Shown here: positions 1 to 10,270 of the stretch, one piece after another
Position numbering within the stretch: position 1 is the first letter of the stretch
Layout: every line of letters begins with the position of its first letter
From: Gnetum montanum
Taxonomy: Eukaryota; Streptophyta; Gnetopsida; Gnetales; Gnetaceae
Length of the DNA: 45,133 nt
Assembly: GCA_015680685.1 (NCBI GenBank)
Contig: MNCI01014376.1
Span: 348,211 to 393,343 of the forward strand
Reading direction: 5' to 3'
The notes under the pieces: generated by a model
Told to the model about the DNA's origin: nothing
The model's input: the letters and a program-made list of their open reading frames with translations, nothing else
Database searches by the model: none
Program-made: the position numbers and the translations under genes

Positions 1-413
1 CGTAGATGCTCGTAATCAAGTCGTACTCGTGCGCATTAGGAAAGAAATAAATAAAAACAAAATAAAACCATGTACTACAAGGTTTATCCAATCAAGTTCA
101 TCTTTATTACCGTACACAACTTGTGTTTAGGTTACAAAGTTGCTCGAATAAAGAGTCGTTCACTCTAGGACTCCTACTGCGAGCACATGGGAAATTAATC
201 TAACTCTGGAGTGTTCAAACTGCCAGAGCTTTGCGACTTCTAGCTAGGATTGGGAAATGAAGGGAGTACCACTTCTTATTTATAGATATGGTGGCGGACT
301 GTGATATCGCATGCGATATCGTAGGGAAGACGTGATATCGCGTATGCAATATCGCGGGGGATGCAATATAGCAGCGGACGCGATATCGTGGCCTATGCGA
401 ATTGCATCTCATC
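1..413 (-). repeat. LTR-G, partial LTR of a minus-strand gypsy element
   Basis: Read on the minus strand, this begins at 413 with TGATGAGATGC and resembles the start of the El-F LTR (42622 onward): the same GATATCG array, the TATA segment CTATAAATAAG, the phrase GCAGTAGGAGTCC, and a poly(A)-signal-like AATAAAGATGA. A stretch at its far end, GAGTACGACTTGATTACGAG, also occurs in the El-C LTR near 36925. The window edge removes the rest, so 5' LTR, 3' LTR and solo LTR cannot be told apart. The DNA on the other side of 413 is Helitron relic, so this element inserted into, or truncates, the Helitron. Confidence 0.85.
278..391 (-). promoter_or_regulatory. LTR-G U3 GATATCG array and TATA box
   Basis: Repeated GATATCG or close variants lie at 303-391. 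They are followed, in the minus direction, by a TATA element at 285-278 (CTATAAAT). Some copies have lost their CpG. The order, array then TATA within about 20-25 bp, is the same as in the El-C and El-F LTRs. It is inferred to be the RNA polymerase II promoter of the element. Confidence 0.7.
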
Positions 414-539
414 ACCAAGCATCTCCAATTCTATTCTCTAAAAACAACCTATTAATAAAAGATGATAATTGAGGATTTGAAAATCATGCTCTTCATCATC
501 CTTTACCTGAGGAGTTACATCTAGAAATTATCTTTCTTC

Positions 540-3180
540 CTCTAAAGATTGCTAGAATTCTTTTTCAGTATTAATCTGTGATGCTACATACATATGTCGA
601 ATGGATAGCCACTTCATTTTAATCTCCTCATTATTAGAACCAAGATCTTACTTCACATCTCTAAACAAATAATGCAACAACAACATAGCCCAACAATATT
701 CAATCCATTTTTGTTTCCCTTGCTTTGGTAGGATTAGAAACTTGGGATAATATCTCATAATAACATCTGGCTTCAGGTGATGCAAATTTTAATTTAGGTT
801 GTTGTTATTCTTCATGTTGCAATTGTACTTTCTAAAAGCCTACAACAATAATACACCCTCTATTATAAGTAGATGTTTTTGATACATATTAATAAGAGTT
901 ATGTAGTTTTCACCTTATCAGTTTCCTCTAAATTAATTAGAACTTTTTTGTATACCTCTTGAGAAACATTAAATGTGCAGAAAACATGACTGTAGTTCAC
1001 CAAAGGAAGGTCATACAACATGTAACAGACCTCCATAGCACCAATGTCTATGTCTACAACAACATCCATCATAAGCCTTCTGTAAATTGATTTAGCTGAA
1101 AATCTGTATTTGCCCTCCATGTTTGAAGAATTATTCTATTATGAAAATTAAGCCTAAAATTGTTTATTCAAGGAACATAAGTAATCATATTATTATTTTC
1201 CTGATCCCTTTGAAGAGTGGATTCTAAAGATAATGACTAAGGAACGAGTGGATTCTAAAGATAATGACTAAGGAACATTGTACCTCGAATTGAAAGATAT
1301 GGAAGTTAAATATCTATATAATTTTTATTCCAAGATAAATTAAAGTTTACCTACTAATAAAAATAAATGTAATGGTGAGGAAATAACAATTTGATTAGAA
1401 TGTAATATTTGCAAACTTCTCTGCCATTATGTTTTCTTAAGCATGTGTCAAGTTTGCAAATAGTATGTCTTTGAACAACATTAAGGAAATCAACATAATT
1501 AGTTTCTAGATTGATACATTGTAGTTGTATAGTAGTCAACTCACATGGATGAAACAACATATTTACATGTAAAACCTAAGTGGGAAGACAAATTTAAAGA
1601 TATAATAATGGAAAAATCAATATTTGCATTTTCCAAGCAATATCAACAAAAAAAAAACTTTGTGAAAGGAACATAAAAAATGAATGAGAACTTACATTAT
1701 TTGGATGTCTATTAGCTGTAAATGTTGGATTCCCTATATTTGTAATTGAATCAAAAAATTCCTTTGCCCTATGCATGACATCAAAATCATTATGGTCAAG
1801 TTCATCTACCTTTGGAGCACCTTGTATCCACAATAAACCATGCACATGTGGAGATCCACGATACTACCACACATATCATGTCTAGTAGTCAACAATATGG
1901 AATTCATTCATCAAAACTATTTAAGAAAGGCAATGTGATGATGATGCATGAACTATACAACTATATGTGGATTCTCTATGATATTACTTTGCCTCCATCA
2001 TTTTAGTTATGATGAGTTCTTAGGTGGTTCTCCTTCCATTAGATTACACAACTTAGGCCAATAGAGATTTGCTGCACTTAGAGTTAAAAAAATAGTGGGT
2101 GTTCCCAATTGATTCACCATGTTAGTTAGCTTTTCTTTACATTTTCTCCAATAAGATGATTTATTGTGAATGGAGGCACCATATTACATCAAATTGTCAA
2201 TAATGACATGCGATGGAGCATTATGCAATTGATCTTGCAGTTCCTCAACAATTATGGGTGCATCAAAAATATTGTTTTTAGAAAATACAAAAGTAGATTC
2301 CATTGTTTGTCTCCTTCTAATGGCATTATAGATATAATACCTAAAAATAAATCACACATTATTGCTTCAATGTTTTAACTAAAAAAATATCATGAATAAC
2401 GAAAATAACAAAAAAATCAAGAAATAGTATTTACCTGAAATACTTGTGGTGTCCAAATCTACCATCTTTGTAGCAAATAAGATGTTTTGCATATTCATGT
2501 AGTTTGACATCTTTAACTCTTCATTCAAGAAAATCACATTTTTCTTCAAGAAAAAGACTTAGAAATACCATCATAAACAATCCCATCATGGTAAACCCAT
2601 GAATAGAAGAATTAGACATGGAAGGCCATTGAGTAGTGTCTAAATCCTGCAATGATGGATTATGCATCCATGCTCTTATCCAATCAATTTCCTTTCTTAC
2701 AATTCTAGGATGTTATACAACTAACAATGTATGACCAATAATGTTTTCTTCATCTATTTGAAGCAACGGACCTTCAAACTACAATCTCATTTCTCCATCC
2801 TATTTTAACAATGGAATATAATGAATATTATGAAAGATGTTAACATCATCGATATCAACAATATCATCTAATGCATGCATATCAATCTTGACATCTTAAT
2901 AGTATGGATCATTTGCCTTCTTAAAAAGTAAGGCTTCATGAACCTATCTCTTGTTAACAATGAAATTATACTCAATGCCCATTTAATCTACTCTTATCAA
3001 TATCAAGAAAGAGATATCTTTTATTCCAAGAGGAAGTCTCTTAGAAATCTATGTGACATCCAGAGAAAAGCTAATTATGTGACCCTTATACTTGAACTGT
3101 CCATCTAGCATGTGTAACTTGCAATATGGGATTGATTTTTGCAATTAACATTTCTTCAACCTTAGTTAAACAGGTTAGGA
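540..3180 (-). pseudogene. Helitron Rep (HUH rolling-circle) pseudogene fragment
   Basis: This is the Rep domain that would nick and join single-stranded DNA during rolling-circle transposition. The HxH metal-binding motif is intact as HVH (codons at 1848-1840). Between the WRAN motif near 1110 and the EVCYML motif near 1030 there are only about 25 codons. In the family, as I recall it, this stretch is about 70-80 residues and holds the catalytic tyrosines (YIAKYASK-like). That segment therefore appears deleted, which alone would inactivate the protein. Many stops and frame changes also occur. The style of motifs (HGLLW with GAP; PTIFLTLSAA with YWP) recalls animal and fungal Helitrons more than the usual plant form. 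That comparison is from memory. Confidence 0.8.
1215..1276. repeat. Perfect 31-bp tandem duplication
   Basis: The unit GAGTGGATTCTAAAGATAAT plus 11 more bases occurs twice without a mismatch (1215-1245 and 1246-1276). It lies inside the otherwise badly decayed Helitron Rep relic. Perfect identity implies a recent local duplication or an assembly slip. Confidence 0.9.
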
Positions 3181-3235
3181 CAAGTGGCTAGATTCTTAGA
3201 TCCATGTTATTTAAAAAAAAAAATCATTTGATCTT

Positions 3236-4069
3236 TGATGACCAACAAGCTACCCCTATGCCCAACCATACAAATCACTAAGGCGTTATGCGTGATCTGG
3301 TCAAATTTTGTGGACCTATAGTTATCTTATACACTAGTTCCTCTAGGAAGTGAAATGGCGTGAAGAACATTCATTGTCTTCCCAACTACACTTGTGAGGC
3401 TCAAGGGCATGGTTCAAGTATAATTGAGATATGTGAATTTTTATCATTTTATGTTTTATGGATGTAATCACCTACAACAAGAATAAAGGGTAGAGTAGAT
3501 TGAAATTAATGTTGTATTGCCTAGCTAGCCTAACACAAGTAACCATTCCACTTTCCTAGACACATCCTGAACACATATAACATTGTTGGGCTACCAAATG
3601 TTAAGTGTTGTTGGGTTACCAAGTACTATATGAATGGTCAAAGTGGTCGTGCTCATGTTCATTAATTGCTTGAAAGAAATTGCTTAATGAAATGCGTTAA
3701 AGTAAAGAACAAGAAAGTAAAATGCAATAAAGAAAATATTAAGCTATTCTTAGTGCTACAAGGATTGCCAAAAGGGTTCATTTTATTCTTGTTACACTAC
3801 TGTGCTTAGGTACATTGGTGCTCAAATAAAGAACTGTACACACTTTAGACTCTTTTTAGGAGCACTCAGAAAATATTCTAACCCTAGGAAGAAGAAACAT
3901 TAAGAGCTTTGCTACCTTACTTGAAAACTAAAAATCAACTAATGAATTACTTGTGAAAACTGGAGCCCAAGTGCAATATTTATAGACCTAGGGTATATAC
4001 CCCGATGTTGAATCCAGGCCCCAACATTGTGTACCTGATGTCACAGCCAACACAAACGGTGCTTCATCA
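3236..4069 (-). repeat. 3' LTR of El-A
   Basis: Plus-strand text runs from TGATGACCAAC to GGTGCTTCATCA and aligns along its whole length with 10271-11117. The inner boundary is followed by a short element-strand purine tract, GTCGGGGTA, just before TGATGA (4078-4070), which is the likely polypurine primer. Confidence 0.9.
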
Positions 4070-4380
4070 TACCCCGACGACTAATCGAAAAATCATCCTT
4101 GAGTGAAGAAGAGGAGGAATAAGTTATTTACAATATAACATACTGGGTAGGTATGAGATTATTAACTGACATGAAAAACTTAATTAGATGAAACAAACAT
4201 ACAAGTTCTGAGTGCCTAAGTATACAAAATTACAATTTTTACAACATTGGGTGTTCATGAGAAGAGGAGTGAACACCCTCAAGAATATTGACATCCAACA
4301 TCTCTTGGTAGTAGGAGAATGAGAGAGAGAGAAGAGATCCTTTGATTATGATAGTCCTCATTGTGTGGTATTGCTACATC
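4070..4380 (-). other. El-A 3' internal end with ORFX deletion scar
   Basis: On the minus strand, homology to El-B integrase stops just after a CCAACACTTTCTATTC stretch near 4395-4380. El-B continues with the integrase C-terminus, a spacer and ORFX. El-A goes straight into sequence resembling only the last few hundred bases of El-B's internal region (compare 13612-13870), including the phrases around CTGAGT and the segment next to the LTR. About 5 kb present in El-B is therefore missing here. No open frame is visible in the remnant. Confidence 0.6.
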
Positions 4381-5065
4381 ATCTTTGAATAGAAAGTGTT
4401 GGTAGTTTGCCATACACAAGCTCATAGGGAGAGTAGCCTATAGGAAGTTTCCAAGTTAAGTGGTAGGCCCAAAGGGCATCATTTAGCTTTGTGCTCCAAT
4501 CCTTCCTATACTTGCTAATAGTTCTTGTTAATATCCTTGTGATTTCCCTATTAGTAACCTCAGCTTGACCATTAGCTTGGGGATGGTAAGGTGTTGTGAG
4601 TTTGTGTTCAACCCCACGTGTTGCATAAGCTTTTGAAAAGTAGTACTTATAAAATGAGTTCCATTGTTAGAAATTAATGCATGTGGCATACCAAACCTAT
4701 TTACAATGTTTTGTTATACAAACTGAGTAGCAGTAGAAGATGTACAGTCGATGACAATTGCTGCTTCTGCCCATTTTGTACAATAGTCAATAGCAACTAT
4801 GATGTATGCCTTTCGATTTGACATGGGCTTGATGGGACCCATGAAATCAATGCCCCATATGTCTAATGGTTCTAATGGTTAAATCCACTATTGAGGTTCC
4901 TCCATTCAAGTAGTCATTCCACCATCCTGTTGGCATCATTCACAAGAGTGGATGAAATGGTGAGCATCCCAAAAGAGTGTTGACCAATAGTACCCTACCA
5001 TTAGGATTTTAATGGTCGTGTGTCTTCTAGCATAGTGTCCTCCATAAGGACCTTCATGAGTGTCT
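4380..5065 (-). pseudogene. El-A integrase (C-terminally truncated)
   Basis: Integrase joins element cDNA to host DNA. The N-terminal H2C2 zinc finger is readable at about 5060-4915: HEGPYGGHY, then GYYW, then HSCE followed by a stop and CQ. The catalytic core begins near 4845 with SNRKAYIIVAIDYCTKWAEA, which holds the first acidic residue. The second catalytic position reads ISNNGTHF near 4660, with Asn where Asp is expected. Frame breaks follow. The C-terminal region seen in El-B (GPYII at about 18860) is missing, consistent with the deletion next door. Confidence 0.85.
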
Positions 5066-5349
5066 TAGAGAAAACATAGTTGATTGGCATTAGGGACACA
5101 CCAATGAACTTGGCCATCAGTGCACACCATGTAGAAGTGTTCGTTGATCTCCATGAAGTGCTTTACTTGGTAAAGAAACTATTATTTCCTCTGGTGGTCC
5201 AACCCTTGTGGCATCTGTTGAGTGAGAAGATAGGTGAGAATGTTATCATACCATTTTGGCTCATTTACACATTTGTTCAGTTATTGCTCCAGCAAAGAGG
5301 AGTTCATTAGGAAATGTATTGGATAATAGGCTTTCTTCCTCTTTTTCAT

Positions 5350-5830
5350 CCTATCACAATTGAGACAAGTGATCAATGACCACATTCTTAGTGCCCTTTC
5401 GATCTACCATTGTAAGATCAAACTCCTACAAGATCACCAACCACCATATGACATGGGGGCTCACCATTGGCTTGTTCATTAGGAAGCAAATGACACTATG
5501 ATTTGTGTGCACAAACATCTTATATCCAAGAACATAGTGCCTGAATTTCTCTAGAGCAAACACCACCATCATCAATTCTTTTTCTATAGTCATGTAGTTT
5601 AATTGTGCACACATAATACTTCGGCTGGCATAGTGGATGTAGTATGGACGTTTCTTGTCATCTAACTGTATCAACATAGCTTTCTAGCATAAGTCGATGC
5701 ATCTATCATGATATGAAATGGTTGGGACCAGTTAGATGCTTGTAGAATTAAAGTTTCCATAAGCTTTTCTTTTATTTGTTGGAATGCTTTTTGACATTTC
5801 AGGGTCTACACAAAAGGAGAATCTTTCTTT
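5350..5830 (-). pseudogene. El-A RNase H
   Basis: This domain would degrade the RNA strand of the RNA-DNA hybrid. Residues typical of the Ty3/gypsy RNase H are clear between 5677 and 5440: YASRSIMCAQLNY, TIEKELMMVVFALEKFR, then GYKMFVHTNHS, where the TDH motif has become TNH. An 83-codon stretch (5677-5426) is free of stops. It follows RT directly and precedes integrase, the Ty3/gypsy order. Confidence 0.85.
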
Positions 5831-5929
5831 GTTAGTTTAACCAATGGTTTTGTGATCTTAGAGAAATTCTCTATGAATCATTGGTAGTAGCTAGTGTATC
5901 CAAGGAATGATTGAACATCTTTAACTATT

Positions 5930-6590
5930 TTCAATTGACAGGTGATTCCTTGAATGACCCTTACTTTTTTAGGATCCACCTCAATTCCTACTTGCAATAT
6001 TTTGTGCCCTAATACAATGCCCTCCTAGACCATGAGGTGACTTTTTTTCCAATTGAGCTGTAAGTTAATTTCAACACATCATTTTAGCACTTGCTCAAGG
6101 TGGTCCAAGGCTTACTCAAATGTAGCTCCATAGGTGGAGAAGTCATCCATGAAGACTTCTACACCACTATTGATCTGCTATTGAAAGATGCTTAGGACCA
6201 TGCATTGAAATGTTGCAAGAACATTGCATAGACCAAATGACATCTTATGATATGCAAAAGTCCCTCAGGGACTTGTCAACATTGTCTTTGCTTGGTGCTC
6301 CGATGCAATTTGGATTTGCTTATAGCCACTATAACCATCTAGGAAGCTGTAGTGACAATGCCATGATATTGTGTCGAGCACCTAGTCAACAAATGGTAAC
6401 GGGAAGTGATCCTTGAATGTTGCCATATTTAGTAGTCTGAAATCAATGTAGACCTACCACTTACCATCTTTCTTTGGTATAATTATAAGTGGACTAACCC
6501 ACTCGCTATTTGCAATGGGATAGATGAACCCTTCCTTGAGGAGTTGATCGATTTCCTCTTTTAAGATTTGCTTCAATTTGGGGTTCAACC
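5930..6590 (-). pseudogene. El-A reverse transcriptase
   Basis: The segment starts near 6590 with LNPKLKQILKEEIDQL. It continues with GFIYPI and a DFRLLN motif, then FLDGYSGY and the active site VFMDDFSTYG at 6160-6131, so both catalytic aspartates are present. FMDD instead of YVDD is usual in Athila-like elements. Stops interrupt the frame near the DFRLLN segment and after DHFPLPF, mostly where Gln, Trp or Arg is expected. It is non-functional. Confidence 0.88.
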
Positions 6591-6989
6591 ACCTCTATGG
6601 CTATCATTTTGGCTTCATGGTTGGGTTAGTGTAAATGTGATGCTGGGATATGCTAGGATCAAGCCTTGTGAGTTCAGGATATGACCAAGCAAAAGTTATT
6701 GACCATCTTTAAACTACCTTCAACAACATCTTTTTTTGTACTGGAGCAAGTCTTGCATTAATTATAACTGGTTTCTTATTTTTCAAAAATACATATTCCA
6801 TTCCAGCTAGTAGCATTTTTAGTTCAAGGGGCTATTGCTTGAAGTTCTCAGGAATTTCCAACTCTCCCAATAGGTATCATCATTTGTATCATCAGGGAGT
6901 TGGTAATGAACTTGCTCTATCATCCATGCTTGTGACATATTCACATGTCAAGCTCTCAGTTGGTTCCATGCATAGTGTGTTGCTTTCTG

Positions 6990-7500
6990 AATCAATGGTT
7001 AGCCATTGGGTGCCCTCTTGTTTTGTGGTTATTGCGTATAGACACCTTTGAATTTCTACTTCTGGCACACACTGCTTGCATGTAGATATGAATGCTTGCG
7101 TGATGGCCCAAAGTTTTTGCACACAATTGCACCCACTATCGCTATACATGGTGCATGGAACTCTCTTCTTCTCGATCTTTCCAGATGCATTTTTTTAGAG
7201 ATATCTAGGGAAAGATCTCTGATGCCTATTCTTGCATCTATAATGCTCAACCATGCTCTTCCCATGATAATTGGAAAGTCCCCTTTGAAGTTCTCCACTT
7301 TGATTACTATGAAGTTAATTCTACCAGTCCTAATGGTATAGTGATGGACTGGTTTGTTGATTCCAATATGATGTTGCTCTTATTTAGAGGAGGCAGGTTC
7401 CAAGCAGTGTACATCTCATGAGAAATCAAATTAACATTAGAACCTAAATCAAGAAGAGCCTTGCATGGCTCATTCCCAATGATTTGCAAATAAATTAGAG
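6990..7500 (-). pseudogene. El-A aspartic protease
   Basis: This is the retropepsin-like domain that cleaves the Gag-Pol polyprotein. The segment ALLDLGSNVNLISHEMY (about 7460-7405) is the active-site region; DLG replaces the expected DSG or DTG, which is common in this group. Downstream, FPIIMGRAWLS near 7275 corresponds to the conserved C-terminal glycine motif. The frame is open at 7489-7307 and again, in another frame, at 7298-7056. LISHEMY is shared with El-B and El-D. Confidence 0.85.
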
Positions 7501-7569
7501 GACTTCTAGGATCAGCTAATTTCCTGGGAAGGTTTCCTACACAGATCTAGTTAGACATGGTGTAAGTAA

Positions 7570-10111
7570 GCATTACGATATGAATCTTTGGCAAAGTTTG
7601 GTTTGAAGGAGGCTTGAAGGAATTGGATATGAAGAGAGAGGCAGGAGCAGGGTTATCAATTGTAGGTGTAAGTGAAGGCTTAGGTGGACTACAAGGTTGA
7701 AAGAAAGGTCTTTTCTTTGATCAAGAATTTGACCCCTCTAATTGATGGTTGGGATGCAAATTAATAGCCCTTGTAGCATTGTATTGTTGCGGCTGAGTGG
7801 GTAGTTCACCCTGCATTGTTGGAGCAGGTGGTATCTGTGCAACTAAAGGAGGAGTGTGTGCAAGGATAGGAGGAGGATAAGGGTAGGGGGTAGTGTCCCT
7901 TCTTTCATGTAGAGATGGAGTTTGATAATAGTCAAAAGGGTGGTAGTAAGGTTATAATTGAGAAATGTGACTGGAAGAGTCATGTGGAGACATGGGTTGT
8001 TGAACATGGTAACCATATGGATTAGACTGCTGGTAAGGGTATTATTACCTTGGCAATGCAAACACCCATGCTTGTGGTTGCTGCCATTGTTGGTATTGTT
8101 CGTACGGTTGTGGTGGAGCTCTACTTGGATAATATGGTTGTTGTTGGTGGAACTGCCTGAGATTACCTTGAGGATAAGACAACCTCCTAGATGTCTACCT
8201 TTATGTAAGTCGTGGATGTAAGGCATACACCCCAGACTCCTAAAGATGTGACACAATGGGGCAACATCCCTTAGGATGTTCATACTGGCAAACATGACAT
8301 CCATGATCATCATCTGATTCACTGTTTACAACCTCTTCTATTGTAACAAATTTTCCCTTACCTTTGTAATATGCATGTTCAACTTCTTTGTGCCTCCTAT
8401 GCTCATGATCACTACCTTGTTCTCAGGACTCTTCAGCACTTTTGAGGACAACTTGAAATCTACTCTTCATGGAGTCTCTTAACTGATAAACCTTGACCGT
8501 AAGTTTAGATTGGATTTGTTAAAGTGGCAAGGATTTTTTATGCATCCCCTCATTAAATATGCATTCATCCTCATTATCACAAAATTGAACATCTCGCTTA
8601 CGAATGGAAGGATTGTAGTTGTACTCCTTTGCACTTTTCCTTTTTCTTAGTTCATCCTCCTCTTTAGCTACCTACACTATTAACCTTTGTACTTGACAAG
8701 TAGTTAGTTTTTACAAGTGCCCTTGGGTATAGACACCAAGAGTTTTCCTTTTTTCATTATGAAGCCCATCTACAATGTAGTGGAGTTAAGTCAATTGAGA
8801 AAAATCATGGTTAGGGCATTTTTGCATCAAGGGATAGTATCAGCCAATCCCAACATCTAAGGGTTCATGTGCTCCTTGTTTTCATCCTTGAATTGCTTCC
8901 TTAAGTTGGATACTTGGGAGTACACTTGATACTTATAATTGAACATCTCAAGCATGGTACTCCATCGTCTGATAGATTTTGGTTCTAAGAATCGGTACTA
9001 GTTCTCTACTTCTTTGATGAGTGTCCTGGGAGACAACTTCAATTTCTGCCATTCGTTCTCTATGTTTTGCAAGGCACATGCATCTTGAAAAGCTTGAAGA
9101 TGTGAATATGATTCTATGAATTAGAGTTATATCCTCCTTCAAATCAAGGAATATTATTCATGTCTAATCGTTTGATTCGACTTTCTTTCATATGCCTTGT
9201 TGTAATTTTGACTGCCTCTGTGATGTTAAGCATACTTTGGGTAGCAAATAGAAGCTCATCGAGGCCTTGATCATGGTGCCTATGATGCCCTCTACTACCC
9301 CTTCATTCATGGTGATGTACTTCTCTTGAATGTCTATGTCCTTGATCTTGCCTGTCCCGACAGTATTTTGGTTATTGTGATCTTGTCGGTCATTGCCCTC
9401 ATTTCAATCACCTCCATCACGATCTTGCCTTCTGCTATCACAGTCAAAGCCAGAAGAATAAGAAGATGATGAAGGGGAAGAGGAAGGGGAATCAACACCA
9501 TCTCGGTGCCTACTACTACCTCTTTGGTGGTCGCAACCATGATCACGATCGTACTTCTTGTTGCCATCATTGTCTGGGCTTGCCCCTCCAGATCGTACAT
9601 TGTCATTGGATCCCTTGTTACCAGCATTAGGATTGTGAATTGTGGAGTGCATATTCTAGTTTTGACCTTCATCATCGAAGTTAAAGAAAAGAGTTTCATT
9701 GAGTGGAGGATCCCTAATAGCTTATTGGTACAACAAGAATGGAGAATCATTAAGTCCTTTTTCCTTCAAAAGTTCATAGCACTGCTTTAGCTGCTGATCT
9801 CGTAGGTGTTGTGCTTCAGTGGGCTGATAATCCCTGGCATTAACATATTCCATGATATATTCCTCATGGCGATCCTAAAGACCACATTGTGCAAGAATTT
9901 GATAAAGCATTGCAAGAGTAGCATTATTGGGTGATAACACAATGTTGCCTTTCATGTCATGCCACTATAGCTGTTCATCTTGGTGTAAGATGATGGTAAA
10001 GTTTGGCACATACTCATCATGATGAGTATATGTAATTTGGTATTTTTAAGGCTTTGATGGACAAGTGTTATCAGGTTTGGGTGGAGAAGCACTCTTGTGA
10101 GAAGAAGACAT
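7570..10111 (-). pseudogene. El-A gag
   Basis: The ATG at 10111 opens MSSSHKSASPPK, matching the El-F start MASSHK. It is followed by the conserved HHDEYVP and ILHQDEQL segment. A Ser/Arg/Asp/His-rich low-complexity region is at 9652-9404 (with SPSSSPSSSS). The capsid-like gag core near 9150-8700 is badly broken. The zinc knuckle CHVCQYEHPKGCC lies at 8299-8261. A Gln/Pro/Tyr-rich tail follows (about 8200-7690). Numerous stops and frame changes occur. Gag would form the virus-like particle and bind element RNA. Confidence 0.85.
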
Positions 10112-10251
10112 TGTCGATTAGTGAAACAAAAATCACAATGTGCTCTGAGAATTTGATGTAGTAATTGTAAAACAAGATATGACTCTAGGTTTATTCCAAC
10201 AATTTAAATACTTTTACTAGATCCTAGATAGCACACAAAACAACAAAAAGA

Positions 10252-10270
10252 TCCTTGGCAATGGTGCCAA
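10252..10270 (-). promoter_or_regulatory. El-A primer-binding site (tRNA-Asp type)
   Basis: Directly inside the 5' LTR, the minus strand reads TTGGCACCATTGCCAAGGA. This is the El-F site TTGGCGCCGTTGCCGGGGA with CpG and GG positions changed by transitions. Plant tRNA-Asp ends CCCCGGCAACGGCGCCA, so tRNA-Asp is the inferred primer. Confidence 0.85.

Larger units (their letters stand above)
414..3235 (-). mobile_element. Helitron relic, Rep-coding part (C-terminal portion)
   Basis: Minus-strand translation, switching frames between fragments, gives a chain of Helitron Rep motifs in the right order. They are LTKVEEMLIA near 3130, a YKGH motif near 3080, HEYAKHL and YKDGRFGHHKYF near 2490-2430, and LGTPTIFLTLSAANLYWPKL near 2085-2025. 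Then come the HUH-type segment SPHVHGLLWIQGAP near 1850-1810, a Cys/His segment VVQRHTICKLDTCLRK near 1470-1430, LQTWRAN near 1110, EVCYMLYDLPL near 1030-1000, and a segment near 760-600 containing KPDVIMRYYPK and WAMLLLHYLFRDV. The helicase half is not seen before LTR-G interrupts at 413. The N-terminal half lies beyond El-A at 11118-11830. No Helitron terminus (TC end or CTRR hairpin) was identified. Confidence 0.85.

Noticed and set aside
296-395. GATATCG arrays as a CRISPR-like or satellite array
   Set aside because: Five short units with variable spacing, always just upstream of an LTR TATA box; a promoter array fits better.
5080-9790. Several stop-free plus-strand stretches inside El-A (for example 7048-7341, 7958-8221, 9506-9790)
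   Set aside because: They are opposite-strand shadows of minus-strand pol and gag. The minus-strand readings carry the recognisable protease, gag and integrase motifs.
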